A stretch of DNA of 64,000 bases, taken from positions 62,001 to 126,000 of the forward strand of contig CAMBSD010000003.1 of assembly GCA_945870425.1 (NCBI GenBank). Reading direction: 5' to 3'. The notes below the pieces were generated by a model, which worked only from the letters and a program-made list of their open reading frames with translations, was not told the DNA's origin and did no database searches. Shown here in pieces: positions 1-9,600 of this stretch. A program made the position numbers and the translations under genes. The stretch is from Chitinophaga pinensis (lineage in GTDB: Bacteria; Bacteroidota; Bacteroidia; UKL13-3). How positions within the stretch are numbered: the stretch's first letter is position 1; each line of letters opens with the position of its first letter.

Positions 1-470
1 TAATTGGCGGCTACTACGATTTCATCGGTAATAGAGGCACATATTTCTTCAACTTTAGCATCTTCTAAACCTAGAACCGCTGCCATAGTGGAAGGCTTCA
101 TTTCGCAGGCTTTTTGCATGGCCAATGCACGTGCGTATACCAATTTTAATCCATCTTCAAAGCTCAGTGTTTTGTTGGCTACCAATGCTGAAAACTCGCC
201 AAGGCTGTGACCTGCGACCATATCTGGTGCAAAAGCATCACCCAAACATAAGGCCTTAATTACTGAGTGTAAAAACACAGCTGGTTGGGTAACCCGGGTT
301 TGTTTCAAATCCTCGTCAGTACCATTAAACATTAAATCAGTAATACTGAAACCGAGAATTTCGTTGGCTTTATCGAAAAGTTCTTTAGCCAAAGGTGATG
401 ATTCATAAAGGTCTTTTCCCATGCCCACAAATTGCGCGCCTTGTCCAGGAAATACGTATGCTTTTTTCAT
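1..470 (-). CDS. fabD: Malonyl-CoA:ACP transacylase FabD, 5' part (cut by window edge)
   Basis: The N-terminal part reads MKKAYVFPGQGAQFVGMGKD and contains the GHSLGE nucleophile elbow whose Ser carries the malonyl group. The oxyanion-loop motif PGQGAQ is near residue 8. FabD moves malonyl from CoA to acyl carrier protein in fatty-acid synthesis in the cytoplasm. About 156 of the usual ~290-300 residues are inside the window, and the gene continues past base 1. The ATG at 470 lies 18 bases after the stop of the queD-like gene on the same strand, so the two are probably co-transcribed. There is no Shine-Dalgarno sequence, as usual in Bacteroidota. The family call is secure. Confidence 0.95.
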   Translation of the reverse strand, partial: MKKAYVFPGQGAQFVGMGKDLYESSPLAKELFDKANEILGFSITDLMFNGTDEDLKQTRVTQPAVFLHSVIKALCLGDAFAPDMVAGHSLGEFSALVANKTLSFEDGLKLVYARALAMQKACEMKPSTMAAVLGLEDAKVEEICASITDEIVVAAN

Positions 471-488
471 GTAAATATTTTTTGAATG

Positions 489-914
489 TTATTCTCCGTA
501 GTATTCTACAAAGTTATTTTCAGTTTCGATTAGTTTTAAATAGTGCAATTTGCCATTCGTTATTTTGGCATCCAAAATTTCCCAAATGGCAATAATGATA
601 TTTTCGATAGAAGGCATCTGACCTTTTAAAAAATCAATATCCTCATTCAAGTTTTTGTGGTCCAGTTTTTCTGTTACTTCTTCTTTGATAAGTGCTTTTA
701 ACTCTTTCAAATCCATCACCATACCCGTATCAGGGTTAGCAATTCCTTTTACGGTTACAAACAATTCAAAATTATGCCCATGATAGTAATGATTGGCGCA
801 TTTACCAAAAAAGGCTTCATTTTCTTCTTTGGTCCATTTTGGATTATATAATTTATGAGCCGCATTGAATCTTTCTCTGCGGGTAATGTATACTATTTTT
901 CGTCTATCAGCCAT
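489..914 (-). CDS. 6-pyruvoyl-tetrahydropterin synthase / QueD family protein
   Basis: At 141 residues this is the usual size for the PTPS/QueD fold. The zinc ligands are visible: His in FNAAH near residue 20 and the HGH pair in YYHGHNF near residue 45. The Cys in GKCANHYYHGH is at the catalytic position, and a later DHKNLN segment supplies the Asp-His pair. The family makes 6-carboxy-tetrahydropterin for queuosine (QueD) or 6-pyruvoyl-tetrahydropterin. No other queuosine gene is nearby, so the choice between these roles is inference. It sits directly upstream of fabD on the same strand. Confidence 0.88.
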   Translation of the reverse strand: MADRRKIVYITRRERFNAAHKLYNPKWTKEENEAFFGKCANHYYHGHNFELFVTVKGIANPDTGMVMDLKELKALIKEEVTEKLDHKNLNEDIDFLKGQMPSIENIIIAIWEILDAKITNGKLHYLKLIETENNFVEYYGE

Positions 915-1061
915 TTAGCTATAAAAATCAAGTGCAAATATAGGATTTGCCTTAAAATATCAAGTAATATCTCTGTTTTTGGAATACAAATGTTTCATGC
1001 TTTTGATGGTATTAACTCATTAACCAACAACAGGCAATCAACACCTATCATCAATAATTAT

Positions 1062-2504
1062 CTACATCTTAATGCAAACATTCTTAGCTTCTGTGAAGAA
1101 ACGAATGGCCTCCCAACCACCTTCGCGGCCTACACCACTTTGTTTCATGCCTCCGAAAGGGGTGCGTAAGTCGCGTAGTAACCAGCAATTAATCCATACA
1201 ATACCACTTTTGACTTTGGCTGCCACCCTGTGCGCCTTGTTTAGGTTTTCTGTCCAAATGTTACAAGCTAAGCCATACACAGTGCTATTGGCCATCATCA
1301 ATACTTCTTCTTCGCTATCGAAAGGAGTAAGTGTAACAATAGGTCCGAATATTTCCTCTTGGTTGGTTCTGCAATGGTAGGCAAGGTTTTCGATAATGGT
1401 TGGAGCAATAAAGTAGCCGTTGGTATTTTCGCCATCTAGATTCACCTCATGGCCTCCAAGCAAAATATTTCCTCCTTCTTGTTTGGCTAAATCTATATAG
1501 CTTAACACCTTTTCAAAGTGCATTTTGCTAGCAATGGCGCCCACTTTGGTATCGTCAGCCAAAGGGTTTCCTACTTTCATTTTCTTGCTTTCTTCCACAA
1601 ATGCCGCTTTAAATTTATCATAAATGGAGCGCTCAATAAAAATCCTAGAACCACACAAACATATTTCACCTTGGTTTGTGAACGATGACCTTACAGATTC
1701 TTTTACAGCCTTATCAAAATCGCAGTCAGCAAAAATGATGTTCGGGTTTTTGCCACCTAGTTCTAGAGATAATTTTTTAAACATAGGTGCAGCTACTCTT
1801 GCTATTTCAGCACCTGTTTTGGTACCACCGGTAAAGGATATGGCGGTTATTTTTTCATGTGAAACCAAGGCTGATCCTACTTTTGGACCAAGTCCATGAA
1901 CAATGTTCAATACACCTTTTGGTAAGCCCGCTTCAATACACAATTCTGAGAGCATAAAGGCTGTCATAGGAGTAATCTCACTTGGCTTAGCCACTACACA
2001 ATTGCCAGTAGCCAAGGCAGGTGCTATTTTCCAAGTGAAAAGGTATAGAGGCAAATTCCAAGGACTGATGCAGCCTACCACACCAATGGGTGTGCGCAAA
2101 GTATAATTCAAAGCATGACCACCCATCGAGTGGGTTTCACTTGCATAATGTTCAATGGCAGTGGCAAAAAAATGAATATTTTGTTGTGCGCGAGGTATTT
2201 CACCTTTCTGAGCCAACCAAAAAGGTTTGCCTTGGTCAATGCTTTCGGCTTTGGCAAGTTTATCGTTATCGCGTTCAATGAATGAGGCCAGTTTTAATAG
2301 TATCTTACTCCTGTTATCTGAAGGCATATTGCTCCAATTTTCAAAGGCAGCTTCTGCCGCTTGGTAAGCTAATTCCACATCTCTTTCGTCACTATCAGGA
2401 CAGAGAGAATAGGCCGCACCTGTGGCAGGATTTATGTTATCTATATATTGTTTTGAGCTAGGCTCTACTAATTCACCGTTGATGTAGTTTAGTATCTTTT
2501 GCAT
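1062..2504 (-). CDS. Aldehyde dehydrogenase, 2-aminomuconic semialdehyde dehydrogenase type
   Basis: This is a full-length 480-residue NAD(P)-dependent aldehyde dehydrogenase. It has the catalytic Asn in SPWNLPLYLFTWK, the general base Glu in LELGGKNP, and the catalytic Cys as the first Cys of NQGEICLCGSR near residue 287. The combination of WNLPLYLFTWKIAPA, RSSFTNQGEICLC and WINCWLLRDLRTPFGGMKQSG is characteristic of the ALDH8A1 / 2-aminomuconate-6-semialdehyde dehydrogenase branch, which oxidises the semialdehyde in tryptophan (kynurenine) breakdown. 2-Hydroxymuconic semialdehyde is the main alternative substrate. It is cytoplasmic, with no signal peptide. The RidA-like deaminase at 61622 matches the next pathway step. 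Confidence 0.88.
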   Translation of the reverse strand: MQKILNYINGELVEPSSKQYIDNINPATGAAYSLCPDSDERDVELAYQAAEAAFENWSNMPSDNRSKILLKLASFIERDNDKLAKAESIDQGKPFWLAQKGEIPRAQQNIHFFATAIEHYASETHSMGGHALNYTLRTPIGVVGCISPWNLPLYLFTWKIAPALATGNCVVAKPSEITPMTAFMLSELCIEAGLPKGVLNIVHGLGPKVGSALVSHEKITAISFTGGTKTGAEIARVAAPMFKKLSLELGGKNPNIIFADCDFDKAVKESVRSSFTNQGEICLCGSRIFIERSIYDKFKAAFVEESKKMKVGNPLADDTKVGAIASKMHFEKVLSYIDLAKQEGGNILLGGHEVNLDGENTNGYFIAPTIIENLAYHCRTNQEEIFGPIVTLTPFDSEEEVLMMANSTVYGLACNIWTENLNKAHRVAAKVKSGIVWINCWLLRDLRTPFGGMKQSGVGREGGWEAIRFFTEAKNVCIKM

Positions 2505-2678
2505 GCCGCGAAGTAATGAATTTTATGTGAGATTTGGGAGATGGTCTATTTGTTCGAGTTTAAATAGGGTAGGTAAAGCCCTTGTTGTTGTGCAAAGGAT
2601 AATGCTAGGTTCATTAACAAGTATTTAATGGTTTGGTTTGTTGGTGAATTCATCAAAGGCGAATATCCTTCAAGCTAA

Positions 2679-2709
2679 TTTGTTTGTAATGTTTTATGGG
2701 ATAATTTTG
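2679..2709 (+). promoter_or_regulatory. Bacteroidota-type promoter for the lipoprotein gene at 2738
   Basis: TTTG at 2679-2682 is separated by 19 bases from TAATTTTG at 2702-2709. This matches the Bacteroidota consensus TTTG, N19-21, TAnnTTTG. Transcription would start near 2716, about 20 bases before the ATG at 2738. Confidence 0.6.
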
Positions 2710-2737
2710 TTTTTTTTAGTATTTAATTTTTAAGAAT

Positions 2738-3328
2738 ATGTATAGAAGTCAATTAAAAAAATCGAGCATGGTAGTCATGCTATTTTTATGTCTTTTGGCT
2801 TCATGTAAAAAAGATACACAAATACGCGAGACCTACCTAGAATTAAATGATACAGCACATTTAGTTAACCTTTCTTTATTAAAAGATGTCCCTCAGTTTT
2901 TAGATACATTAAAAAAATATCCGCAATTGCAATTAGCTGAAGTAATGGAAGATGAATATATGACTGCGATGTATTGTAATGTTTTTTATAAAGGTCTTAA
3001 AATTTTTGATGAACAATATGATATGTTTAAAGCAAAGAGAAATGGTATTATATTTGGTATTGATACGATTATTGACACATTAAATATTGATTTGAAGCCC
3101 AGATTGACTTATAAGCATGCCGTAAATACAGCCAAGAATGCACTTGAGTTTAGTGATAACTTCCTGTATTATCGATTAGGTATTTATGTAGAAGGAAGGA
3201 ACCCTTTGAATAACTTATTTCAAGCTAGGCTTGCTTGGAAAATTCAAAATGAAGGAGGGATGCCATTCGTAATTGTTGATGCATTAAACGGATCAGTTAT
3301 AACAAAGGACGATGGTATTAGGTATTAG
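2738..3328 (+). CDS. Hypothetical lipoprotein
   Basis: This is a 196-residue protein that I do not recognise. The N-terminus has charged residues, a hydrophobic stretch and the lipobox LLASCKKD, with Cys near residue 23, so it is expected to be a membrane-anchored lipoprotein outside the cytoplasm. The remainder is a mixed-charge globular domain with no clear repeat or catalytic motif. The C-terminal segment (AWKIQNEGGMPFVIVDALNGSVI) resembles the shape of PepSY-like domains, but this is too weak to name. A good promoter lies upstream. It converges with the lipoprotein at 3337-3948, leaving only 8 bases between the stops. Confidence 0.75.
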   Translation: MYRSQLKKSSMVVMLFLCLLASCKKDTQIRETYLELNDTAHLVNLSLLKDVPQFLDTLKKYPQLQLAEVMEDEYMTAMYCNVFYKGLKIFDEQYDMFKAKRNGIIFGIDTIIDTLNIDLKPRLTYKHAVNTAKNALEFSDNFLYYRLGIYVEGRNPLNNLFQARLAWKIQNEGGMPFVIVDALNGSVITKDDGIRY

Positions 3329-3336
3329 ATTTAGGG

Positions 3337-3948
3337 TTATTTACTCATAAGAATAATCCAATCCCATTTATTTGGGTCTCCTACACCAACACCAGGTGTA
3401 TAAAGAAATACCCCGATTTTTTTGTTTGACTTCATGTATTCTGAAACTATGGATAAATTGCTAATAGCATTCCAAATTTTATCATATTCAATGTCACCGT
3501 TGTCGAAAATCGTTTGAAACATTGAACTATCAGGTTTTGTGATGCTAAATTTATTTAATGGAAAACTCGAAGCATTCCGAAATGAAGTAGGGTATGAAAT
3601 TACTCCATTACCCATCCAAACAATTGATCCATCAAAAATCAAATCACCAGTAGGTTGATAATACAAAGTTAAATGACCGAAATCATTTGGTGATTTATAT
3701 ACCACTTTAATAGGCAAAGTATCTGTCTTGGCTAATCCTTTAATTATAGTTTCCTCGCTGGCTCCTTCGAATTTATAGCTCCTAAAATTAACTTTCATTA
3801 GTAGAATTGTATTGGTTGTTTCTCCTCTTTCTATTACACTATCCTTTGAACAAGATACTAAAATAATTAATGGACTTATTATAAGAAATAATCGAAAACT
3901 TGAAAGTAATGAATTTTGGTTGTTGCTTGAATTATTGTAAAATTTCAT
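3337..3948 (-). CDS. Hypothetical lipoprotein
   Basis: This is a 203-residue protein of unknown function. It has a hydrophobic N-terminal segment (about residues 17-33) ending in the lipobox ILVSCSKDS, so the mature protein should be lipidated on Cys and exported. The remainder is rich in beta-prone and aromatic residues, with no recognised domain. It is a monocistronic minus-strand gene converging with the lipoprotein gene at 2738. The 278-base spacer upstream (3949-4226) is AT-rich and holds nothing else I can name. Confidence 0.7.
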   Translation of the reverse strand: MKFYNNSSNNQNSLLSSFRLFLIISPLIILVSCSKDSVIERGETTNTILLMKVNFRSYKFEGASEETIIKGLAKTDTLPIKVVYKSPNDFGHLTLYYQPTGDLIFDGSIVWMGNGVISYPTSFRNASSFPLNKFSITKPDSSMFQTIFDNGDIEYDKIWNAISNLSIVSEYMKSNKKIGVFLYTPGVGVGDPNKWDWIILMSK

Positions 3949-4226
3949 ATAGGCTATTGCTAAATAAATGATTCGACATATTTAAATAATGACTGAGTAA
4001 AATAAATTAGAATCTGGTTAGGAACAAAATTATTCAAAAACCTCAAAAAACTATTGAATATAAATTGATTTTATTTTCAAATAAAGTTAACATAGATGAA
4101 AATATACTATTGAAAATTTAGATTTAAACATGATTACACCCCTTTAATGTATATTAACCAAACTATGTTCCCATTTGTTGCTTTGCTAATAATTGGTTTA
4201 CTTCGTTTCAAAAAAATACATCATCC

Positions 4227-6305
4227 ATGAAACGAATAATCTTCTTGTTGCTTTTGCTTCCTTGTTTGCTATCCGCACAAAACAAACTCACCATTGAAAA
4301 GCTTTGGCAATTGGGCCGCGTGTCTGACCCGCAAGTTTCGCCTGATGGTAAATTACTTATTTATGGTGTTCGCACTTTTGATGTGAAATCTAACCGAAGT
4401 ACAAACCTAATTTATAGCATGCCCGCTGCAGGTGGAGAGCCAAGAGCTATAAGTGAGGTAAAGATAAACGCATTCAGTGCCCGTTGGAGACCCGATGGGG
4501 CTAAAATAACCTACCTAAGTGCGGTTACAGGCGAGGTGCAAGTTTGGGAAATGAATCCAGATGGTACTTCAAAAAGCCAAGTAACAAAAATTGCAGGTGG
4601 TGTAAATGGTTATAAATACTCGCCTGCTATGAATGCCATCGCCTATGTAGCGGATGTGAAACTAGATAAAGAAGTGAAAGAGATTTACCCTGATTTGGAT
4701 AAAACCAATGCTCGCATTATTGATGGTTTGATGTATCGCCATTGGGATGCTTGGCATGACTATGCTTACAGCCATTTGTTTTACATGAACTATGCAGAGG
4801 GTAAAGCAACTGGTGAAGCCATTGATGTAATGAAAGATGAACGCAATGATTGTCCGCTTCCACCTCATGGGGATGATGATGAGTTTAACTTTAGCCCCGA
4901 TGGAAAAAAATTGGTTTACAATAGCAAGAAGTTTAGTGGCACCGAAGCTGCCATTTCAACCAACAGCGATATTTATTTGTATGACCTAAAATCAAAAGAA
5001 ACCGTTAATTTATCATACAAAAATTTGGGTTATGATAAAGGTGCACAATTCAGTCCTGATGGTACTAAAATAGCTTGGCTACAAATGAAAAGAGCGGGCA
5101 ACGAAAGTGATAGAAATACCCTGGTGATGTATGATTTTAATTTTGCTAAAAGTATAAAGCAAGGTGATAAAATGATGACGGTAGAGCCCATAAAATCGCT
5201 TACTGCCAACTTTGATTATACTTTAGAAAACTTCTTGTGGTTGGATAACAGTCGCCTTTGTTTTACAGCCGTGTTTGAGGCTACCAAACAGATTTATTTG
5301 TTCGACCCTAAGTTGAAATCAACAACACAAACAGTACCGTTGACCCAAGGGGCGCATGATTATGGAAGTTTTTCGATTGGGTATAACAATAAAAAGCCAG
5401 TATTGGTGGGTGCTAAGATGAGCATCAGCATGTCTACTGAATTGTTTTTAATAGACATGAACGGCAAGCCTGAAAAGCAAATCACATTTAGCAACAAGTC
5501 TATTCTTGATAATATGAAAATGGGCAAGGTTGAAAAACGCATGGTGAAAACCACTGATGGCAAAGACATGTTGGTGTGGGTGATACTTCCACCAGATTTT
5601 GATGCTACGAAGAAATACCCAACCCTTTTGTATTGTCAAGGTGGGCCACAAAGTCCGGTTTCGCAATTTTTTAGCTACCGTTGGAATTTCCAATTGATGG
5701 CAGCCAATGGCTATATTGTTGTAGCTCCTAACCGCAGAGGTTTACCTGGCTTTGGCAGCGAATGGAATGATGCCATTAGTCAAGATTATGGAGGACAATG
5801 TATGAAGGATTACTTAAGTGCCATTGATGATGTGAGCAAAGAGCCTTTTGTGAACAAAGATAAATTGGGTGCTGTGGGTGCCAGTTTCGGTGGCTTTTCG
5901 GTATATTGGTTGGCAGGCAATAACAATAAGCGTTTCAAGACTTTTATAGCACATTGTGGTATGTTTAACATGGAGAGTTGGTATGGTAGCACTGAAGAGA
6001 TGTTTTTTGCCAACAATGATAATGGAGGGCCTTATTGGAGCCAAACAGCGCACCCAAATAATTTTGATTCATCGCCACATAAGTTTGTTCAAAACTGGGA
6101 TGCACCTATTTTGGTTATTCATAACGAAAAAGATTTTAGGGTGCCAATCACACAAGGTATGGAAGCCTTTACCGCAGCGCAAATAAAAGGTGTGCCAAGC
6201 AGGTTCTTGTATTTCCCTGACGAAAACCATTGGGTGGTGAAACCTCAAAATTCTGTATTGTGGCAAAGGGTGTATTTCGAATGGTTGGACAAGTGGTTGA
6301 AGTAA
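4227..6305 (+). CDS. Secreted S9 family serine peptidase (prolyl oligopeptidase / DPP-IV superfamily)
   Basis: This 692-residue protein has a clear signal peptide (MKRIIFLLLLLPCLLSAQN). Residues ~30-420 form a beta-propeller with WD40-like/PD40 motifs such as FSPDGKKLVY and FSPDGTKIAW. The C-terminal alpha/beta-hydrolase domain carries the nucleophile Ser in GASFGGFS near residue 552, Asp in HNEKDFRVP near 635 and His in DENHW near 667. Such enzymes cut short peptides after Pro or Ala, or remove acyl-amino acids, in the periplasm or outside the cell. There is no T9SS sorting domain, so periplasmic location is most likely. It stands alone between lipoprotein genes and a palindrome cluster. Confidence 0.93.
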   Translation: MKRIIFLLLLLPCLLSAQNKLTIEKLWQLGRVSDPQVSPDGKLLIYGVRTFDVKSNRSTNLIYSMPAAGGEPRAISEVKINAFSARWRPDGAKITYLSAVTGEVQVWEMNPDGTSKSQVTKIAGGVNGYKYSPAMNAIAYVADVKLDKEVKEIYPDLDKTNARIIDGLMYRHWDAWHDYAYSHLFYMNYAEGKATGEAIDVMKDERNDCPLPPHGDDDEFNFSPDGKKLVYNSKKFSGTEAAISTNSDIYLYDLKSKETVNLSYKNLGYDKGAQFSPDGTKIAWLQMKRAGNESDRNTLVMYDFNFAKSIKQGDKMMTVEPIKSLTANFDYTLENFLWLDNSRLCFTAVFEATKQIYLFDPKLKSTTQTVPLTQGAHDYGSFSIGYNNKKPVLVGAKMSISMSTELFLIDMNGKPEKQITFSNKSILDNMKMGKVEKRMVKTTDGKDMLVWVILPPDFDATKKYPTLLYCQGGPQSPVSQFFSYRWNFQLMAANGYIVVAPNRRGLPGFGSEWNDAISQDYGGQCMKDYLSAIDDVSKEPFVNKDKLGAVGASFGGFSVYWLAGNNNKRFKTFIAHCGMFNMESWYGSTEEMFFANNDNGGPYWSQTAHPNNFDSSPHKFVQNWDAPILVIHNEKDFRVPITQGMEAFTAAQIKGVPSRFLYFPDENHWVVKPQNSVLWQRVYFEWLDKWLK

Positions 6306-6338
6306 AAGGTATTTAGCTAGGGGCTTTTCAATAGGCTC

Positions 6339-6464
6339 ACTCGCAAGTTGCGAGTCCAATTCAAGTGTTAGATTTATGGTAAAAAGGCAAGATGCCTTAG
6401 AGATAATCTGTCACTAGGCAGAGCCTAGCGACTGCACATGAATTACTCACTCGCAAGATGCGAG
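6339..6464. repeat. Cluster of four short palindromes with 3-base loops
   Basis: Four near-perfect inverted repeats lie in 126 bases: ACTCGCA/AGT/TGCGAGT (6339-6355, arms drawn around AGT), AAGGCA/AGA/TGCCTT (6384-6398), CTAGGC/AGA/GCCTAG (6414-6428) and CTCGCA/AGA/TGCGAG (6450-6464). All have a three-base loop (AGA or AGT), and the first and last share the ACTCGCA arm. The cluster lies between the stop of the S9 peptidase and the terminator of the giant adhesin. It looks like a REP-type intergenic repeat. It does not resemble a simple terminator, because no T-run follows. Confidence 0.6.
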
Positions 6465-6549
6465 CGAGTGCGAAAGATGAGTCGGTATTTTCTTGTCGCA
6501 TTTTGAATCTACGCTCACGCCATCTCCATCCTAACAATAAATCAAAAAC

Positions 6550-6579
6550 AAAAAAGGCCGACTCATTGATGAGACGACC
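6550..6579 (-). terminator. Rho-independent terminator of the adhesin operon
   Basis: Read on the minus strand, GGTCGTCTCAT and ATGAGTCGGCC form an 11-base stem with one mismatch and one wobble around a two-base gap, followed directly by six Ts (6555-6550). It lies 27 bases after the stop of the giant PKD protein. Confidence 0.75.
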
Positions 6580-6606
6580 CATTTGCACTGTGAAAAAAAC
6601 TACCTT

Positions 6607-9600
6607 TTATTCGTTTATGTTAAATTTAAGTCTGGCATTGTCGCCCGACTCGTTGTTGATAATAACAAAGTAATAACCACTTCTCGCTTCGCTTAAGACG
6701 AAATCAATGCTATTGCTTGCTTTGTTAATTGTAATTTGAGCATCAATACTTCTTCCCAATATATCTACTAAATAGATATCAAGGGCATTTGAAATGTTGA
6801 GACTATGAACACTGAATGAGCCCGAATTAGGGTTTGGATACAAGGTCCACTCATTTTGTGATTTTGTTTTTGCTTCTTCTACACCAGTTGCTTCTCCGCT
6901 TGCAATGGCAGTGTACATATCATTCATTTTAGGATCAAACATTTGCATAGGAACCCCCGCGCTTAAACAGGCACCTGCATTTACTTGAACGGTCATTAGC
7001 ATGGTATCACGACAATCTTCGTTACCAACAGCTATAAGTCTTACACTATATGTTCCCACATTGGTGTATTTTTTATTGTAAACAAAAGTGTTTGTGGTAT
7101 CGAATGTTCCATCACCAAAACTCCAATAATATTTGTTAATCCATCCTGCACCCATGTATTGTGATTGGTTATAGAAATTGAAATTATTGTTCGCTAAACA
7201 TTGAGAAGTATTATCTGTGGTGAATGAAGCGCTTGGACCTTTTGCTGTGGCAGGCACAAAAACCTGAGCCGAAGCTTTACTAAAGCAACCGTTTGTATCG
7301 CTCACAGTTAAACTTACGTTGTAGTTTCCTGTGGCAGCATATCCTTTATTTGGATTCATTTGGGTAGATGTGTTTCCATCTCCGAAGTTCCATAAATAAC
7401 TATTTGCATTTCCATTGCTTGTATTAGCGAATTTTATTTTGTTTGAACAATAACAATCGCAATTGGAATTATTGAAATTGAAAGAAGCATCTAAAGGATT
7501 TGTACCCCCATTAACAGTAATGGTATCAGACATTGAATAAATACAGCCAGAAAGATTGGTTACATCTAATTTAACAATATAATCGCCATTCGAACTAAAT
7601 GTATGCGAAGTGATGTTACCAGTTGAAGAATCTAATGCCGAACCCGCATCTCCAAAATGCCATTTGAATAAATTCGCATTGCTCATATTGCTTGTAAAGG
7701 AGACTGTTTTAGAACAAGTACTTGCCACAAAATCAAATGAACCTGTAGGAGCATTTTGGATATTGATAACTTGGCTTAAAGTATCAGAGCATGATCCATT
7801 CATTACCACCAATTGAAGGGTGTGAACACCTGCTGTTGCAGCAAGAATACTATCATTAGACAAATTGCTTACCAAGTTTCCATCAAAATACCAAGCACGT
7901 GATGATTGATTAGTTGATAGGTCATTCATCTTTATGATATTGGTACAAGCTGCAATGGTATAGTTGAAATTGGCTTTTGGTAAAGCTAAGTTCCAGCCTT
8001 GAGGCGCTCTTACGATAAATGAATAGGTGCTTAAACAAGATGAACCGTTTGATGCCGTTAAGGTAACTACATAATTTCCTGCCACCGCATAGGCATGTGT
8101 TGCATAATAGTCATGACCTAAAGGAGAACCATCACCAAAATCCCAAACGAATTCAGAACCACCCATAGTGGTGTTATTAAAGTGGATTGAGTTATTGCAA
8201 GCTATCGTATCATAAGTTAACGATATTTGAGGTATGTGGACAAGTGTTGTGTTGATACCATTTACGGATGAGTCTATACAGCCATTTGCTCCAATGGCAT
8301 ATAACTTAATAAAGTACCAATCTTGGTCGTTGTAAGTATGATTGATTGAAAAATTATTGTTTTCTTCAAATCCTCCGTCTCCGTAAGACCAGATATTAGA
8401 AATTGCATTAGTGGTATGGTTGGTAATTGTTGCTGTCATTCCACAATTAGTAATTGCGGTAAATGTAGCAGTAGGTGAGGGTAATACCTCAACAGTACTG
8501 AAGTAACTATCACTACAACCGTTACTTCCTATGGTAGTTAACTTTACTGTATACACACCAGGAGCATTGTATTTTTTATTATATATAAAAGTATTGCTTG
8601 TATTGGTATCACCATCACCAAAATCCCATTTGTATGAAGTATTGTAACCTCCACCAATAAATATGGATGTATTATTAAAGTCAAAACTATTTCCAACCAA
8701 GCACTGTTTTTGCTTGTTGATGCTGAAACTTGCCACTGCACCGCTTGTGTTACCCGCAATATTTAAAGTTTGTGTAGCTGTATCATAACAATTACTCGCT
8801 GATTTGGCGACTAACTTAACGATGTAGTTTCCAGCAGTTGGGAAGCTATGGCTTACATTGGCTTGATTGACAATTGAACCATCACTAAATATCCATTGTA
8901 ATGAAACAGCATTAATTGATGTACTATTGAAAGTAAAGTTCTTCACACAAGTTCCGCTGTTAAGCGAATAAGCAAATGAGGCTATTGGTGCTGTGCCTGT
9001 TGAATTTACTATTACCGTTTTAAGTAATGTATCAGGACAACCTTGCAAATTTTTGGTTATTAAACGCACATTGTAGCTGCCATCAACTGCATAGGTATGA
9101 GTTGGAGAAGCAGAAGCGCTCAGAGCAGTTCCTAATGGTAATATCCCAAAATCCCATTCATATGTATTTCCATTTAATGAGAAGTTATTAAATTTTATTG
9201 TTTTGGTGCATCCAATTCCATCTGCATTGAAAACCGCTATAGGATTAGGGTCTATGGTAAAACTATGTCTAATGGTATCAGAACACCTTCCATTGTTTCT
9301 TGCAATCAAGGTAACCGTATAGGTGCTTGATACATTGCCATTACCTGGGTTAAATACCCTTGAAAAAGTTGATGTAGAATTGGTACAATAACTACCATTG
9401 CCAAATATCCATTCATAATCAGTAGCATTTATAGAGGTATTTGTGAACTCAACAATTCCGCCACATTTTTTAGTATACGTAAACGATGCAGTTGGGTTCC
9501 CAACAAATACTGATTTACTTAGCGAATCTTTACACCCATAAATATTGTAAACTAGTAATTTGATTACAAAATTACCAGTTGTAGTATAGTTTTTAGCAGG

